This document shows positions 16,868 to 25,322 of a DNA stretch of 64,000 nucleotides, piece after piece. The translations under genes were made by a program, and so were the position numbers. Positions within the stretch are counted from its first letter, which is position 1. Each line of letters starts with the position of its first letter. The notes below the pieces were generated by a model that searched no databases, was not told where the DNA came from, and was given only the letters and a program-made list of their open reading frames with translations. This stretch comes from Paenibacillus puerhi (GTDB lineage: Bacteria; Bacillota; Bacilli; Paenibacillales; NBRC-103111). The DNA is taken from contig NZ_WUWM01000008.1 of NCBI RefSeq assembly GCF_009846885.1, forward strand, positions 62,001 to 126,000, read 5' to 3'.

Positions 16868-17470
16868 ATGATGACCACTATCGGATTCATTCGTCATGGG
16901 ACCACAGAGTGGAATCTTGCGGGGCGCATGCAGGGACAGATGGATACGCCTTTGGCCGAGGTCGGAAGACAGCAGGCGGACCGCTTGGCGGCAAGGCTGA
17001 AAGGAGAGCCGTGGGACGGGTTGATAGCCAGCGATCTGCAGCGGGCCAAAGAGACGGCCGAGCGTATAGCGGCGGTAACGGGCATTCCTTTGCTGCGGGT
17101 GGACAGCAGACTGAGAGAACGGTCCTTCGGCTTAATCGAAGGCACTACGCAGGAGGAGAGGATTGCCCGCTGGGGGGAGCAATGGCGTACGGCCGATGTG
17201 GGCATGGAGCCCGACGAACTGCTGCTCCAGCGCTGGCAATCGTTTCTGAACGATATCGAACAGGAGTTTGCAGACCGCAAGCTGCTGATCGTCAGTCACG
17301 GGGGATATATCGCTCCAGTCATCGAATCGATTCGCAGGCAGACATTGGACACGCATCTGATGAATACCTCCTTTACCATCCTTCAGCGCAAGGGGACGAA
17401 CTGGGACTGCCTGCTGTTGAACTGCACGGCTCATCTGGAGCAGGATGCAGCGAAAGGACAAGGCGCTTAA
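16868..17470 (+). CDS. Histidine phosphatase family protein (phosphoglycerate-mutase-like)
   Basis: The 200-residue protein has the RHG signature at its N-terminus (IGFIRHGTTEWN), with the histidine that becomes phosphorylated, LIASDLQRAKETAERI, the acidic RLRERSFGLIEG segment, and the second catalytic histidine in LIVSHGG near residue 142. These place it in the histidine phosphatase superfamily (PhoE/GpmB/CobC type). The substrate cannot be read from the sequence. It is a single-gene unit between two terminators. Confidence 0.88.
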   Translation: MMTTIGFIRHGTTEWNLAGRMQGQMDTPLAEVGRQQADRLAARLKGEPWDGLIASDLQRAKETAERIAAVTGIPLLRVDSRLRERSFGLIEGTTQEERIARWGEQWRTADVGMEPDELLLQRWQSFLNDIEQEFADRKLLIVSHGGYIAPVIESIRRQTLDTHLMNTSFTILQRKGTNWDCLLLNCTAHLEQDAAKGQGA

Positions 17471-17503
17471 GCTTATGCTTAAGCCGTCCCTTGAATAGAG
17501 ATA

Positions 17504-17541
17504 GCTTCCATGACCCTAGAGGGAATATGGAAGCTTTTTTT
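17504..17541 (+). terminator. Terminator after the histidine phosphatase gene
   Basis: GCTTCCAT (17504-17511) pairs with ATGGAAGC (17527-17534), with an inner CCCT/AGGG pairing in the loop, followed by seven Ts. A second palindrome (GCTTAAGC twice, 17465-17484) overlaps the stop codon. Confidence 0.87.
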
Positions 17542-17642
17542 GTTAGCGGCATGTTTTAAATACGGAACAATTTCCCATAATGGGTAGTAGGATTGAAATG
17601 CCTCCCGAGGGATGAAGGGAGTCGCGAAGGGAAGCGTCAAGC

Positions 17643-18776
17643 ATGAATTTAGCCGATATGTTGAGCTACGCTGACATTCATGATCTGGGCCGGATCGCAG
17701 GAACGTACGAATGCGAATGCAACGGTCATTCGAAGCATGAACTGATACAGTCCATTCTATCCCGCGTGGGACGCAAGGACGTGCTGAATCATTTCGTTGA
17801 GGAATTGTCGATGGAGGATATCCGGTTTCTGAACTCGCTGCTGTTCGATCAGCGCGGATCCTTCAGCCTGGAGGAGCTCATCGCGAGGGTCAGGCAAAGC
17901 CGGATAGGTCAGGAGAAAGATCAGGACGACTGGAATCCGCGGGATATGATCGCCCGGTTCAAGCATCGAGGCTGGCTCTTCAACGGGTATTCCCAGCAGA
18001 CCCGCTATTTGTTCGAGGTCCCGCAGGATCTGAAGCAAAGATTTATCGCGGCGCTTGCCAAACGCTTTGAGGAGACCATCGTGCGGACGGAGGAGCCGGC
18101 GGCTTATCGAGACGAGCAACGGCTGCTTGCCGACGATATCGTGCTTTTCCTCCGCATGCTTCAGGGGCAGGAGATAATGCTGACCGCCGAGATGGTGATG
18201 TATAAGCGCAATCTGCAGCAAATACTGGATAGCCTGTCGGTTCATGAGGAGCCTGTCGGCAAGACCGCCTGGCGGTTCGGTTACGGCCGCATGTTCCGCG
18301 ATTACCCCAATCGCTTCTCCTTCATCTATGATTATTGCTACTTCAATGACCTCATCACGGAGCATCATCAGGTGCTGGCCTTAACCGATCGGGGCAGGGA
18401 GATCGTAGAAGCAGGCAGCAGGGAGGACCCGGTTCAGCTGTACCGGTTCTGGTTAAGGCTCTATAAAGGACCGATCCCCGGGCTGCAGTCGATCGTTCAC
18501 TGGCTGAATAAGCTGTCCTCTTCCTGGATGACGCTAGCCTCGGTGAAGAACACGCTCGGCCCGTTGATCCGGCCTTTCTATTACGATACGGCAGAGTCCA
18601 TCCTGGAGCTGCGTATTGTTCAGATGATGATGCATCTGGGACTCCTTCGTATCGGAGAGCATGAGCGGGAGGGACGCGTGCTGCAGGTGACCCGGCTAGG
18701 CGCCGGTATCATCGAAGGCACCTACGTGGCCGAGAATGACCGTATTAAGCTTCCGGTTGACAACCGACAATCCTAG
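17643..18776 (+). CDS. Conserved-looking protein of unknown function, 377 residues
   Basis: I do not recognise this protein. It is soluble, with no signal peptide or membrane segment, and rich in charged and aromatic residues. The N-terminal 110 residues (DMLSYADIHDLGRIAG, then LSMEDIRFLNSLLFDQ and LEELIARVRQS) and the C-terminal part (LRIVQMMMHLGLLRIGE, then LQVTRLGAGII) read as helical and winged-helix-like modules. The overall pattern recalls the helicase XPB/Ssl2 N-terminal-like family, but no helicase motif is present and I hold that assignment loosely. A GGGAAG SD precedes the ATG. The promoter of the next gene lies in its last 20 bases. Confidence 0.72.
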   Translation: MNLADMLSYADIHDLGRIAGTYECECNGHSKHELIQSILSRVGRKDVLNHFVEELSMEDIRFLNSLLFDQRGSFSLEELIARVRQSRIGQEKDQDDWNPRDMIARFKHRGWLFNGYSQQTRYLFEVPQDLKQRFIAALAKRFEETIVRTEEPAAYRDEQRLLADDIVLFLRMLQGQEIMLTAEMVMYKRNLQQILDSLSVHEEPVGKTAWRFGYGRMFRDYPNRFSFIYDYCYFNDLITEHHQVLALTDRGREIVEAGSREDPVQLYRFWLRLYKGPIPGLQSIVHWLNKLSSSWMTLASVKNTLGPLIRPFYYDTAESILELRIVQMMMHLGLLRIGEHEREGRVLQVTRLGAGIIEGTYVAENDRIKLPVDNRQS

Positions 18777-18786
18777 TTGCTACAAT
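18757..18786 (+). promoter_or_regulatory. SigA-type promoter for the gamma-carbonic anhydrase gene
   Basis: TTGACA (18757-18762) and TACAAT (18781-18786) with an 18-base spacer overlap the end of the upstream gene. The predicted transcript starts near 18793, leaving about 27 bases before the ATG at 18820. Confidence 0.72.
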
Positions 18787-18819
18787 CTCTCCGACATTCA
18801 ACCCCGAGGAGCGATGAAC

Positions 18820-19332
18820 ATGCTGCACAGCTATAACGGTATTCATCCGCAGGTCCATCCGAGCGTGTTTTTGGCGCCCGGCGTGCAAGTGATCGGAGAC
18901 GTAGTGATCGAAGAGGGAGCAAGCGTCTGGTACAATGCGGTGCTTCGAGGCGACCTGGCTCCTATCCGGATCGGGAAGCGAGCGAATATTCAGGACGGCT
19001 GCATCGGCCATGTCAACACGAATCAGCCGCTAATCGTAGAGTCTGAGGTATCCGTCGGACATGGAGCCATCATACACGGCTGTCATATAGGCAAAGGCAC
19101 ATTAATCGGTATGGGGGCTATTGTACTAAACGGTGCGGAAATCGATGAATATGCTTTAATAGGGGCGGGGTCGCTGATCACCGAGAACCGCTCGGTTCCT
19201 TCCTATACCCTGTGGCTTGGTTCTCCGGCCAAGTTTGTTCGTACACTGACGGATGCGGATCTCGCCAGAATGAAACGAACGATGGAGAGCTACTGTCTGA
19301 AGGCCGAAGAATATCGGACCGAGCAAACGTAA
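18820..19332 (+). CDS. Gamma-class carbonic anhydrase family protein
   Basis: This is a left-handed beta-helix (hexapeptide-repeat) protein of the gamma-carbonic anhydrase family. It has the segments VWYNAVLRGDLAPIRIG and VGHGAIIHGCHIG, which carry metal-ligand histidines, and GMGAIVLNGAEI. I place the start at ATG 18820 because a GAGGAG SD lies eight bases before it. The in-frame region upstream overlaps the preceding gene and the promoter. That gives 170 residues, the normal family size. Many homologues are of uncertain substrate, so carbonate dehydratase activity is not assured. Confidence 0.9.
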   Translation: MLHSYNGIHPQVHPSVFLAPGVQVIGDVVIEEGASVWYNAVLRGDLAPIRIGKRANIQDGCIGHVNTNQPLIVESEVSVGHGAIIHGCHIGKGTLIGMGAIVLNGAEIDEYALIGAGSLITENRSVPSYTLWLGSPAKFVRTLTDADLARMKRTMESYCLKAEEYRTEQT

Positions 19333-19389
19333 AGACGCCCGCCTTACGGAGAAAGATTCTTACATGACCCGGTTTGGAGGTAGGTACTC

Positions 19390-19620
19390 ATGGGCAAAAT
19401 GAACGTGACAAATGACATGATGCTGAGTTTGTTTGCGGAAATGGTGCTGGACGAAGCCATCTGCAACTTCAGAGAGAAGCGGCTGTATCATGAAATCGAT
19501 CAGGCTTTGGCTGCGGGAGACGAATCAACCTTTCTTGCCCTCACGAACGAACTCAACTTGCTGCGCTCCCAGGTCAAAGAATCTCTTCATACACAAGGTA
19601 CGGGACAGATAGAAAACTAA
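19390..19620 (+). CDS. Stand-alone IDEAL-domain protein (related to YpiB C-terminus)
   Basis: The 76-residue protein consists almost entirely of an IDEAL domain: YHEIDQALAAGDESTFLAL (about residues 35-53) fits the IDxAL-DE-FxxL pattern. In B. subtilis, YpiB at this place (just before ypiF and qcrABC) has an N-terminal UPF0302 domain before its IDEAL domain. Here only the latter remains. The start ATG has a TTTGGAGG SD. IDEAL modules mediate protein interactions, for example with ClpC adaptors or ComK in other proteins. No partner is evident. Confidence 0.8.
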   Translation: MGKMNVTNDMMLSLFAEMVLDEAICNFREKRLYHEIDQALAAGDESTFLALTNELNLLRSQVKESLHTQGTGQIEN

Positions 19621-19637
19621 TAACGGCACGATTTTTG

Positions 19638-19675
19638 AAAAAAGACATGTGAGAACCATTCATATGTCTTTTTTT
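19638..19675 (+). terminator. Terminator after the IDEAL gene
   Basis: AAAAAAGACAT (19638-19648) pairs with ATGTCTTTTTT (19664-19674), with the T-run forming part of the stem. Confidence 0.8.
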
Positions 19676-19711
19676 CTGTGTTAAAGTAAGAAGCGGAAAG
19701 AAGGTGATACG

Positions 19712-20161
19712 GTGAAATTTAGTGAAATCGAATCGTCTGCCTGGCCGGGGCTGAAGCCATACCTCGATACGGCGCTGCTGCCGGTGACCGGGCTGGACGG
19801 TTCGGAGAATCCGGTAGAGGCGGCCGAGGCGCTTGAAGATCTGAGAGATGTACTCGATCTGATCGAGATCCCGTTCAAAGGAAGAACCGTGACATATCCG
19901 GCCATGCATTACATCGGAGACGGGGATGCCGGCGCTGCTTCGCGGCTAGTGATCGAGCATGCCTGCGAGCGTATGAAAAGGGCCGGCTTCCGGTACGTGA
20001 TTCTCGTGACGGCAGCAAAGCGCGAGATCATGGAGCTGGGCCCGGAATTCCCGGGGGCCGATCTGATCGTGCGGGTGACCGCTGAGGAGCTGGGGGCACA
20101 GTACGAGGAGGCGAGACGAGCAGTGGCCGATAAGCTGACCGAGCTTTGGCTTGCAAGGTAA
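19712..20161 (+). CDS. ypiF: DUF2487 family protein YpiF
   Basis: This 149-residue protein matches YpiF of B. subtilis in position (directly before qcrABC) and in character: an N-terminal KFSEIESSAWPGLKPYLDTALLPV and a central VTYPAMHYI followed by a Rossmann-like half (FRYVILVTAAKREIMELGP). The function is unknown. The start is a GTG after an AAAGAAGGTG SD. The terminator at 19638 separates it from the IDEAL gene. Confidence 0.85.
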   Translation: MKFSEIESSAWPGLKPYLDTALLPVTGLDGSENPVEAAEALEDLRDVLDLIEIPFKGRTVTYPAMHYIGDGDAGAASRLVIEHACERMKRAGFRYVILVTAAKREIMELGPEFPGADLIVRVTAEELGAQYEEARRAVADKLTELWLAR

Positions 20162-20231
20162 TCGGCGTAAACTATGTATGATCTATGCCAAGGGTGTCAA
20201 TTCTATGTAGAGCAAGCCCTCGAAGCATGGC

Positions 20232-20245
20232 GTCACAGTTGTGAC
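20232..20245. promoter_or_regulatory. Inverted repeat upstream of qcrA, possible operator
   Basis: GTCACAGTTGTGAC has perfect 6-bp arms around a GT centre and lies about 60 bases upstream of the -35 box of the qcr promoter. The downstream arm begins TTGTGA, a half-site shared by Rex and ResD-type sites, but the full consensus of neither is met. The regulator is unknown. Confidence 0.35.
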
Positions 20246-20306
20246 AAATATGTTAAAACTGCTCCGAACCCCTTGTTTTCCAAGGTGTGAAGTCTTGTCT
20301 CCATTC

Positions 20307-20335
20307 TTGACGCACCCAGTGACGTAGGCTATTAT
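20307..20335 (+). promoter_or_regulatory. SigA-type promoter of qcrABC
   Basis: TTGACG (20307-20312) and TATTAT (20330-20335) are 17 bases apart. The predicted start is near 20342, about 68 bases before qcrA. Confidence 0.75.
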
Positions 20336-20409
20336 TAGTTATGTCCTAGTATCTGGTGTAAAGTTATGTCGAACGACTGATATATGTTGCAAAAGGGGGT
20401 AGAACGAGA

Positions 20410-20955
20410 ATGAACGATCATACGAATCAGGATTCGCCGCATCACGGCGAGAAGCCGGTAAAACGTCGGGAGATGTCCAGACGCCAGTTTCTTTCCTACA
20501 CCCTTGGCGGAGCAGGAGCTTTCATGGGCGCGGGAATGTTGGTGCCTATGATTCGGTTTGCCGTGGATCCGGTTCTTAAGCCCAAGAAGGAAGCTGAATG
20601 GGTTAAGGTTGTGGAAGAATCCAAGATCACGGATGAACCTAAAGTATTTAAGTTTAAGATTCAGCAAGTGGACGGCTGGTATGAGAGCGAGCCTGAGCTT
20701 GAAGCCTGGATTTCCAAAGGCAGCGACGGACAAGTGTTTGCATTGAATCCGACCTGTAAGCATCTGGGCTGCACCGTAAACTGGAATTCGAATCCGGAGT
20801 TCAAGAATCAATATTATTGTCCTTGTCACGGAGCGCATTACACAGTTGACGGCAAGCAACTGGCCGTTGCCAATGCGCCGCTCGACCAGTACGAAGTGAA
20901 AGTGGAGCAAGGCTTCGTGTACCTCGGTCAGCTTGGTCCGAACAAACGGGTGTAG
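20410..20955 (+). CDS. qcrA: Menaquinol:cytochrome c reductase Rieske iron-sulfur subunit
   Basis: QcrA carries the 2Fe-2S cluster that takes electrons from menaquinol in the bc complex. The 181-residue protein has an N-terminal twin-arginine-like SRRQFLSY followed by a hydrophobic segment (about residues 21-55) that anchors it. The two cluster motifs are complete: CKHLGC (Cys116, His118) and CPCHGAHY (Cys137, Cys139, His140). Folded export by Tat is expected for Rieske proteins. It is the first gene of the qcrABC operon. Confidence 0.95.
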   Translation: MNDHTNQDSPHHGEKPVKRREMSRRQFLSYTLGGAGAFMGAGMLVPMIRFAVDPVLKPKKEAEWVKVVEESKITDEPKVFKFKIQQVDGWYESEPELEAWISKGSDGQVFALNPTCKHLGCTVNWNSNPEFKNQYYCPCHGAHYTVDGKQLAVANAPLDQYEVKVEQGFVYLGQLGPNKRV

Positions 20956-20974
20956 AAAGGAGGCGTAACATCAG

Positions 20975-21646
20975 ATGATTAAAAGTATTTATAACTGGAT
21001 CGATGAACGCCTGGATATCACGCCGCTGTGGAGAGATGTCGCGGACCATGAGGTGCCCGAGCACGTTAACCCCGCGCATCATTTTTCTGCGTTTGTATAT
21101 TGTTTTGGCGGCTTGACGTTCTTCATCACAGTTATACAAATTTTGTCCGGTATGTTCCTGACTATGTACTATGTGCCGGATATTATCAACGCGTATGCAA
21201 GCGTTGATTATTTGCAGCATAAAGTCGCGTTCGGCGTGATCGTACGCGGTATGCACCACTGGGGTGCCAGTCTTGTTATCGTGATGATGTTCTTACATAC
21301 GCTCCGCGTCTTCTTTACCGGCTCGTATAAAGCGCCACGCGAGATGAACTGGGTTGTCGGCATGCTGATTTTCTTCGTCATGCTGGGCCTCGGGCTGACA
21401 GGTTACCTGCTGCCTTGGGATAACAAAGCGTATTTCGCAACAAGCGTTACGCTTAAGATTGTAGAATCGGCGCCTTACATCGGCCCTTATGCCAAGACTC
21501 TGCTGCAGGGCGGCGAGATCGTCGGGGCACAAACGCTGACGAGATTCTTTGCCTTGCACGTGTTCTTCCTGCCGGGCGCGCTGCTTGCTCTGCTCGCCGG
21601 TCACTTTATCATGATCCGTAAGCAAGGGATCTCCGGACCGCTATAA
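20975..21646 (+). CDS. qcrB: Menaquinol:cytochrome c reductase cytochrome b subunit
   Basis: This is the b6-type cytochrome b subunit of 223 residues with about four transmembrane helices. Haem-ligand histidines are in MHHWGASLVIVMMFLHTLRVFF and in LHVFFLPGALLALLAGHF. The quinone-site segment LLPWDNKAYFATSVT is intact. It has the short b6f-like form found in Bacillus, with subunit IV on the next protein. The start follows AAAGGAGG. Confidence 0.96.
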   Translation: MIKSIYNWIDERLDITPLWRDVADHEVPEHVNPAHHFSAFVYCFGGLTFFITVIQILSGMFLTMYYVPDIINAYASVDYLQHKVAFGVIVRGMHHWGASLVIVMMFLHTLRVFFTGSYKAPREMNWVVGMLIFFVMLGLGLTGYLLPWDNKAYFATSVTLKIVESAPYIGPYAKTLLQGGEIVGAQTLTRFFALHVFFLPGALLALLAGHFIMIRKQGISGPL

Positions 21647-21724
21647 GCCTATCGCTAGCGGATCGATCGGATAGACCAAGCTTCATAATAAGGTTCATGA
21701 GAACAAAAGAAGGAGGGGCGATAC

Positions 21725-22606
21725 GTGGCTCACGGTCATAAATCTGACGAAAAAATCGTTTATGTAGGCGATTCTCGCGTCCGTGCCAAAGACACGAGAA
21801 TGATTCCGCAGGACTTCTCGGCATACCCGGGAAAGTCGGAAGTATTTATTCCGAACTTCCTGCTGAAGGAATGGATGGTAGGAGTCGTCGTATTGATGGG
21901 GATTCTGGTCCTCGTTATGTCCGAGGCGGCACCGCTCGGCTATCCGGCCGACCCGACGAATACCGAAATCATTCCGATGCCTGACTGGTATTTCCTGTTC
22001 ATGTATCAATTGCTCAAATACCCTTACACGTCTGGAAACTGGGTAGTACTTGGAACCCTCGGCGTTCCTGGTATATTGTTCGGCTCTTTGCTGCTTGCTC
22101 CATTTCTGGATACAGGCAAAGAAAGACGCTTCTACAAGCGTCCGATTACAAGCGCGCTGATGTTTCTGAGTTTGGCTGCGGTCACTTACCTGACTGTGTT
22201 TTCCTGGCAGCACTATACACATGAGCTGGAAGCCAAGAACCTTATTCCTGAGCATATTAAACGTGAACAGGAAATGCATGCATCCGGCGGTCAAGGCGGC
22301 AGCCCCGTCAAGAAGCCGGCTGCGGCCCAAGCAGCGGCCATCGTGGCTCCAGATGATCCGGCTGCGGCGCTGTATCAAAGATCGACTTGCTTGCAGTGTC
22401 ATGGCGGCGATCTGAAAGGTATGCCTTCTGCTAAAATTCCTGCCCTGCGCGTCGTAGGCGATTCGCATGACAAGGCAGCCATTCTCGATATCATCAAGAA
22501 CGGACAAGGCAATATGAGCGCTCAATATGACCTTAACATTGCTAAAGGCCTGACTGCCGATGATATTGACAAACTAGCCGATTGGCTCGCGAAACAGAAA
22601 AAGTAA
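21725..22606 (+). CDS. qcrC: Menaquinol:cytochrome c reductase subunit IV / cytochrome c fusion
   Basis: QcrC joins a subunit-IV-like membrane part (helices at about residues 50-160, with IPMPDWYFLFMYQLLKY) to a C-terminal c-type cytochrome domain. The single haem c motif is CLQCH, Cys222-Cys225-His226. The methionine-ligand side is NGQGNMSAQYD. The fusion is typical of Bacillus and Paenibacillus. At 293 residues it is slightly longer than in B. subtilis because of an Ala/Pro-rich linker at about residues 193-212. A terminator follows. Confidence 0.95.
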   Translation: MAHGHKSDEKIVYVGDSRVRAKDTRMIPQDFSAYPGKSEVFIPNFLLKEWMVGVVVLMGILVLVMSEAAPLGYPADPTNTEIIPMPDWYFLFMYQLLKYPYTSGNWVVLGTLGVPGILFGSLLLAPFLDTGKERRFYKRPITSALMFLSLAAVTYLTVFSWQHYTHELEAKNLIPEHIKREQEMHASGGQGGSPVKKPAAAQAAAIVAPDDPAAALYQRSTCLQCHGGDLKGMPSAKIPALRVVGDSHDKAAILDIIKNGQGNMSAQYDLNIAKGLTADDIDKLADWLAKQKK

Positions 22607-22610
22607 GAGC

Positions 22611-22644
22611 AAAGCCTGACCGTTTGCAAGCGGTCAGGCTTTTG
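22611..22644 (+). terminator. Terminator of qcrABC
   Basis: AAAGCCTGACCG (22611-22622) pairs perfectly with CGGTCAGGCTTT (22631-22642) around an 8-base loop. Confidence 0.8.
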
Positions 22645-22671
22645 TATACTAAAGAGAGAGGAGCCCTGCGC

Positions 22672-23349
22672 TTGAGAGATTGGCGCTTGTCTTATTGGTT
22701 CAGCGATGCATTTCTGGGCGGGCGATGGATGCTGACGTTCCTGCTGATTATGAATATTCCTGGCACGGTATACGGCTATATGTGGTATGGCAATCAATTA
22801 GCGTATACGGCCAAAGCGTTCGGACTGGCTTTTTTGCCTTTCGTTCCTGACAGTCCGACGGCCAGTCTGTTTTTTTCGCTGTTCCTGCTCTTCCTGGTAA
22901 AAGATATGGATCGCAAGCGCGGCTACGCAGTCCCCCCGGAACGGGTGAGCTTGGGACGCGGAGTCGTAGAGGCATTCGCGCTCATCACATCCTTCAAATA
23001 CGGAATCTGGGCAGTAGCCATGATCTGGGCGGGCGCTTGGCAGGGAGACGAGCTTGGATGGCAGGATTGGATGCTGACCCTGTCTCATCTGGGTATGGCT
23101 GCCGAAGCTCTGCTGTATATCCGGTTTTACCGCTTCTCGCTTGTCGCGGCGATGGTTGTGAGCGTCTGGGTGCTATGGAATGACGCGATGGATTATGGCG
23201 TCGGGGTGTTTCCATGGCTTTCGGAGGTGCTGATGGATGATTTGACCGCCGTTCAGTGGTTTACCATCGGCTTGAGTGTGATCAGTATAGCGATCGCGAT
23301 AGTCGTCGGGCTGCGGCGTGTAACGAAGAGCTTACGAGAAAGCCGATGA
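22672..23349 (+). CDS. ypjA: DUF1405 family membrane protein YpjA
   Basis: I place the start at TTG 22672 after an AGAGAGAGGAG SD. An in-frame ATG at 22582 would put the N-terminus across the qcr terminator. The 225-residue product has about six transmembrane helices (for example WMLTFLLIMNIPGTVYGYMW and ASLFFSLFLLFLVKDM) and the FKYGIWAVAMIWAGAW segment of the YpjA family. The function is unknown. It sits between qcrC and ypjB as in B. subtilis. Confidence 0.85.
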   Translation: MRDWRLSYWFSDAFLGGRWMLTFLLIMNIPGTVYGYMWYGNQLAYTAKAFGLAFLPFVPDSPTASLFFSLFLLFLVKDMDRKRGYAVPPERVSLGRGVVEAFALITSFKYGIWAVAMIWAGAWQGDELGWQDWMLTLSHLGMAAEALLYIRFYRFSLVAAMVVSVWVLWNDAMDYGVGVFPWLSEVLMDDLTAVQWFTIGLSVISIAIAIVVGLRRVTKSLRESR

Positions 23350-23405
23350 AAGTCGGTCTAAAGCAGACAACCTTTCCATAGGATTTATGTAGGAGGGGAT
23401 GTCCA

Positions 23406-24293
23406 ATGGCCGGAAGATGGAGCTGGATAGGGTTGGCGGCGATACTGCTGCTGCCTTTGCTTGGGGGCTGCGGCGATCTTCAAGGCGCGAAGCAGCAAGG
23501 GCAGACGGAGCGTACCGCCAGCGTACTGAGCGAGCGGCAGAAACAGCAAATCAAGCTGTTGAATGACGCGGCTGAGGTACTGTATCAGAACATGCAAAAG
23601 GGCAATGTGGAAGACGGGCGGGTCGTTATCCAGCAAATCAGCGATCAAGTGACGCAGATTTCATTTGATGGGGTAACATCCATTGAGGGAATGAAGGCCT
23701 TGACCGAGACGATAACGCAGGCCAGACGCGTAATGGGGGCGGTAAAGTTTGATCCGGACGCTGGACAGGTTGCTGCGGCGAGGGTGAGGCTGGCAGCCGA
23801 TGCTTTGTCTCATTCGAGCCAGCCGATGTGGCTGCAGTTTTATAAACCTTTGCAGGATGATCTGGATGCTGTGGAGCAAGCCGCCAAAGCGAACGACAGC
23901 TCTGCACTGCATGACGCCATTTCACATCTGGACCAGCATTACGCGACGGTTCATCCCAGCCTCGTAATCGGCAGACCGGCCGAGGACGTGGAGAAGATGG
24001 ACTCCTTGCTCGCCTTTGTCAAATCCCAAGTAGCCGGGCCGCAGACTTCGCTTCGCAATGTGCTCAACGCGGTACCGCCGATGCGTCAGATGCTGGATAA
24101 GCTTTTCATGAAGCGTGAGACGACGGCCTACCTGCCGTATCCCGAGCAGCAAAATCCCATCTTGTGGACCATGGGGCTCGGTTCGTTTATTTTGGCGGCC
24201 CTTGGCTTCGCCGGATGGAGACTTTCGAAAAAAAATGACGGGCTCGTTCCCGTCAAGCGGGGAAAAGAGTCCGATTATTGGCAGCGCTCCTAG
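23406..24293 (+). CDS. ypjB: Sporulation-associated protein YpjB
   Basis: The 295-residue protein has an N-terminal signal ending LLGGCG that looks like a lipobox, a helical extracytoplasmic domain, and a C-terminal membrane segment (LWTMGLGSFILAALGFAGW) followed by a short basic tail. This layout and its position match YpjB, a protein expressed during sporulation in B. subtilis. The exact function is unknown. Its stop is only four bases from the end of the convergent ypjC gene, leaving no room for a separate terminator. Confidence 0.82.
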   Translation: MAGRWSWIGLAAILLLPLLGGCGDLQGAKQQGQTERTASVLSERQKQQIKLLNDAAEVLYQNMQKGNVEDGRVVIQQISDQVTQISFDGVTSIEGMKALTETITQARRVMGAVKFDPDAGQVAAARVRLAADALSHSSQPMWLQFYKPLQDDLDAVEQAAKANDSSALHDAISHLDQHYATVHPSLVIGRPAEDVEKMDSLLAFVKSQVAGPQTSLRNVLNAVPPMRQMLDKLFMKRETTAYLPYPEQQNPILWTMGLGSFILAALGFAGWRLSKKNDGLVPVKRGKESDYWQRS

Positions 24294-24297
24294 CCTG

Positions 24298-25167
24298 TCA
24301 GGTCACTGGCTTGAAGCCTTCGCCCACCACATCGTGAACTTCCGTGATAATGACAAAGGCGCGGGAATCGATGGCATGGACGAGGTCTTTAAGCCTTTTT
24401 ATTTCACTGAGCGCGACGACACAGTACACCACGTTCTTCGGCTGCCCGGAGAACGCGCCGATAGCCGGGAATATCGTAACCCCCCGGTCCAGCTCGTCGG
24501 TTATGCGCTCAGCGAGCCGCTCGGCATGATCGGAAATAATCGTGAACGATTTGGCCGCGTAAGCCCCTTCGATCAGGATATCGATGACCTTGGATGAAAT
24601 AAACACAACGACCAGCGTGTACATGATTTTTTCCTTGGGTAAAAATAGAAGGGAAGCTCCTAATACGACTGCGTCTATCGCGAGAATCAGTCTGCCTACG
24701 CTCCAACCCCTCTTTTTATGTAAAATCCTCGCTACGATGTCCGACCCGCCGGTTGTGCCTCCATATCGAAATACGAGTCCTAGACCTGCCCCTAAAGTCA
24801 CGCCGGCATAGGCGGAAACAAGAAAGTAATCGCTTTCCGTGCGAAAGGGCGCGATCGCCCCCGAATGAATCAGTTCCTCCATCACCCACAAAAAAAACGA
24901 GAGCAGCAGGGTTCCACACACGGTATAAAGCATCGAGGCCTTCCCCAGCATTCTCCACCCCAATAGAAATAGCGGAATATTAATGACCAGCGTGGTCAGG
25001 GAAGGGGGGAAGCCCGCTATGTAATTCAAAAGCAAAGCTACGCCCGTAATTCCTCCTTCCATAAGTCCGTTGGTTATGACAAAATAATGGAGACCGAACG
25101 CGTATACGGCTGTTCCGACAGCGATAGGCAGCAGGTTGCCCAATAGGGTCCAATACGGTTTGTTCAA
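24298..25167 (-). CDS. ypjC: YitT family membrane protein (DUF2179), YpjC-like
   Basis: The 289-residue minus-strand protein has about five transmembrane helices and a C-terminal cytoplasmic DUF2179 domain (about residues 215-285; YCVVALSEIKRLKDLVHAID and AFVIITEVHDVVGEGF). The N-terminal motif GGITGVALLLNYI and the glycine-rich YGGTTGGSDIVARIL are family signatures. The start is TTG with an AAAGGAGGGG SD. Function is unproven; the family is treated as putative transporters. Confidence 0.88.
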   Translation of the reverse strand: MNKPYWTLLGNLLPIAVGTAVYAFGLHYFVITNGLMEGGITGVALLLNYIAGFPPSLTTLVINIPLFLLGWRMLGKASMLYTVCGTLLLSFFLWVMEELIHSGAIAPFRTESDYFLVSAYAGVTLGAGLGLVFRYGGTTGGSDIVARILHKKRGWSVGRLILAIDAVVLGASLLFLPKEKIMYTLVVVFISSKVIDILIEGAYAAKSFTIISDHAERLAERITDELDRGVTIFPAIGAFSGQPKNVVYCVVALSEIKRLKDLVHAIDSRAFVIITEVHDVVGEGFKPVT

Positions 25168-25322
25168 GCCGCAATCCCCTCCTTTATTTTCATAGGTTCT
25201 CCTGTCTTAGCAAAAATAATTTGTCATGAAGCCTCCGTTTGCGTTAACATGGAAATGACGTCTCGTGGAAATTCCCGAACCATGTCAGAACTTGAACTCA
25301 AGGCTGGTGAATAATCCGGATT

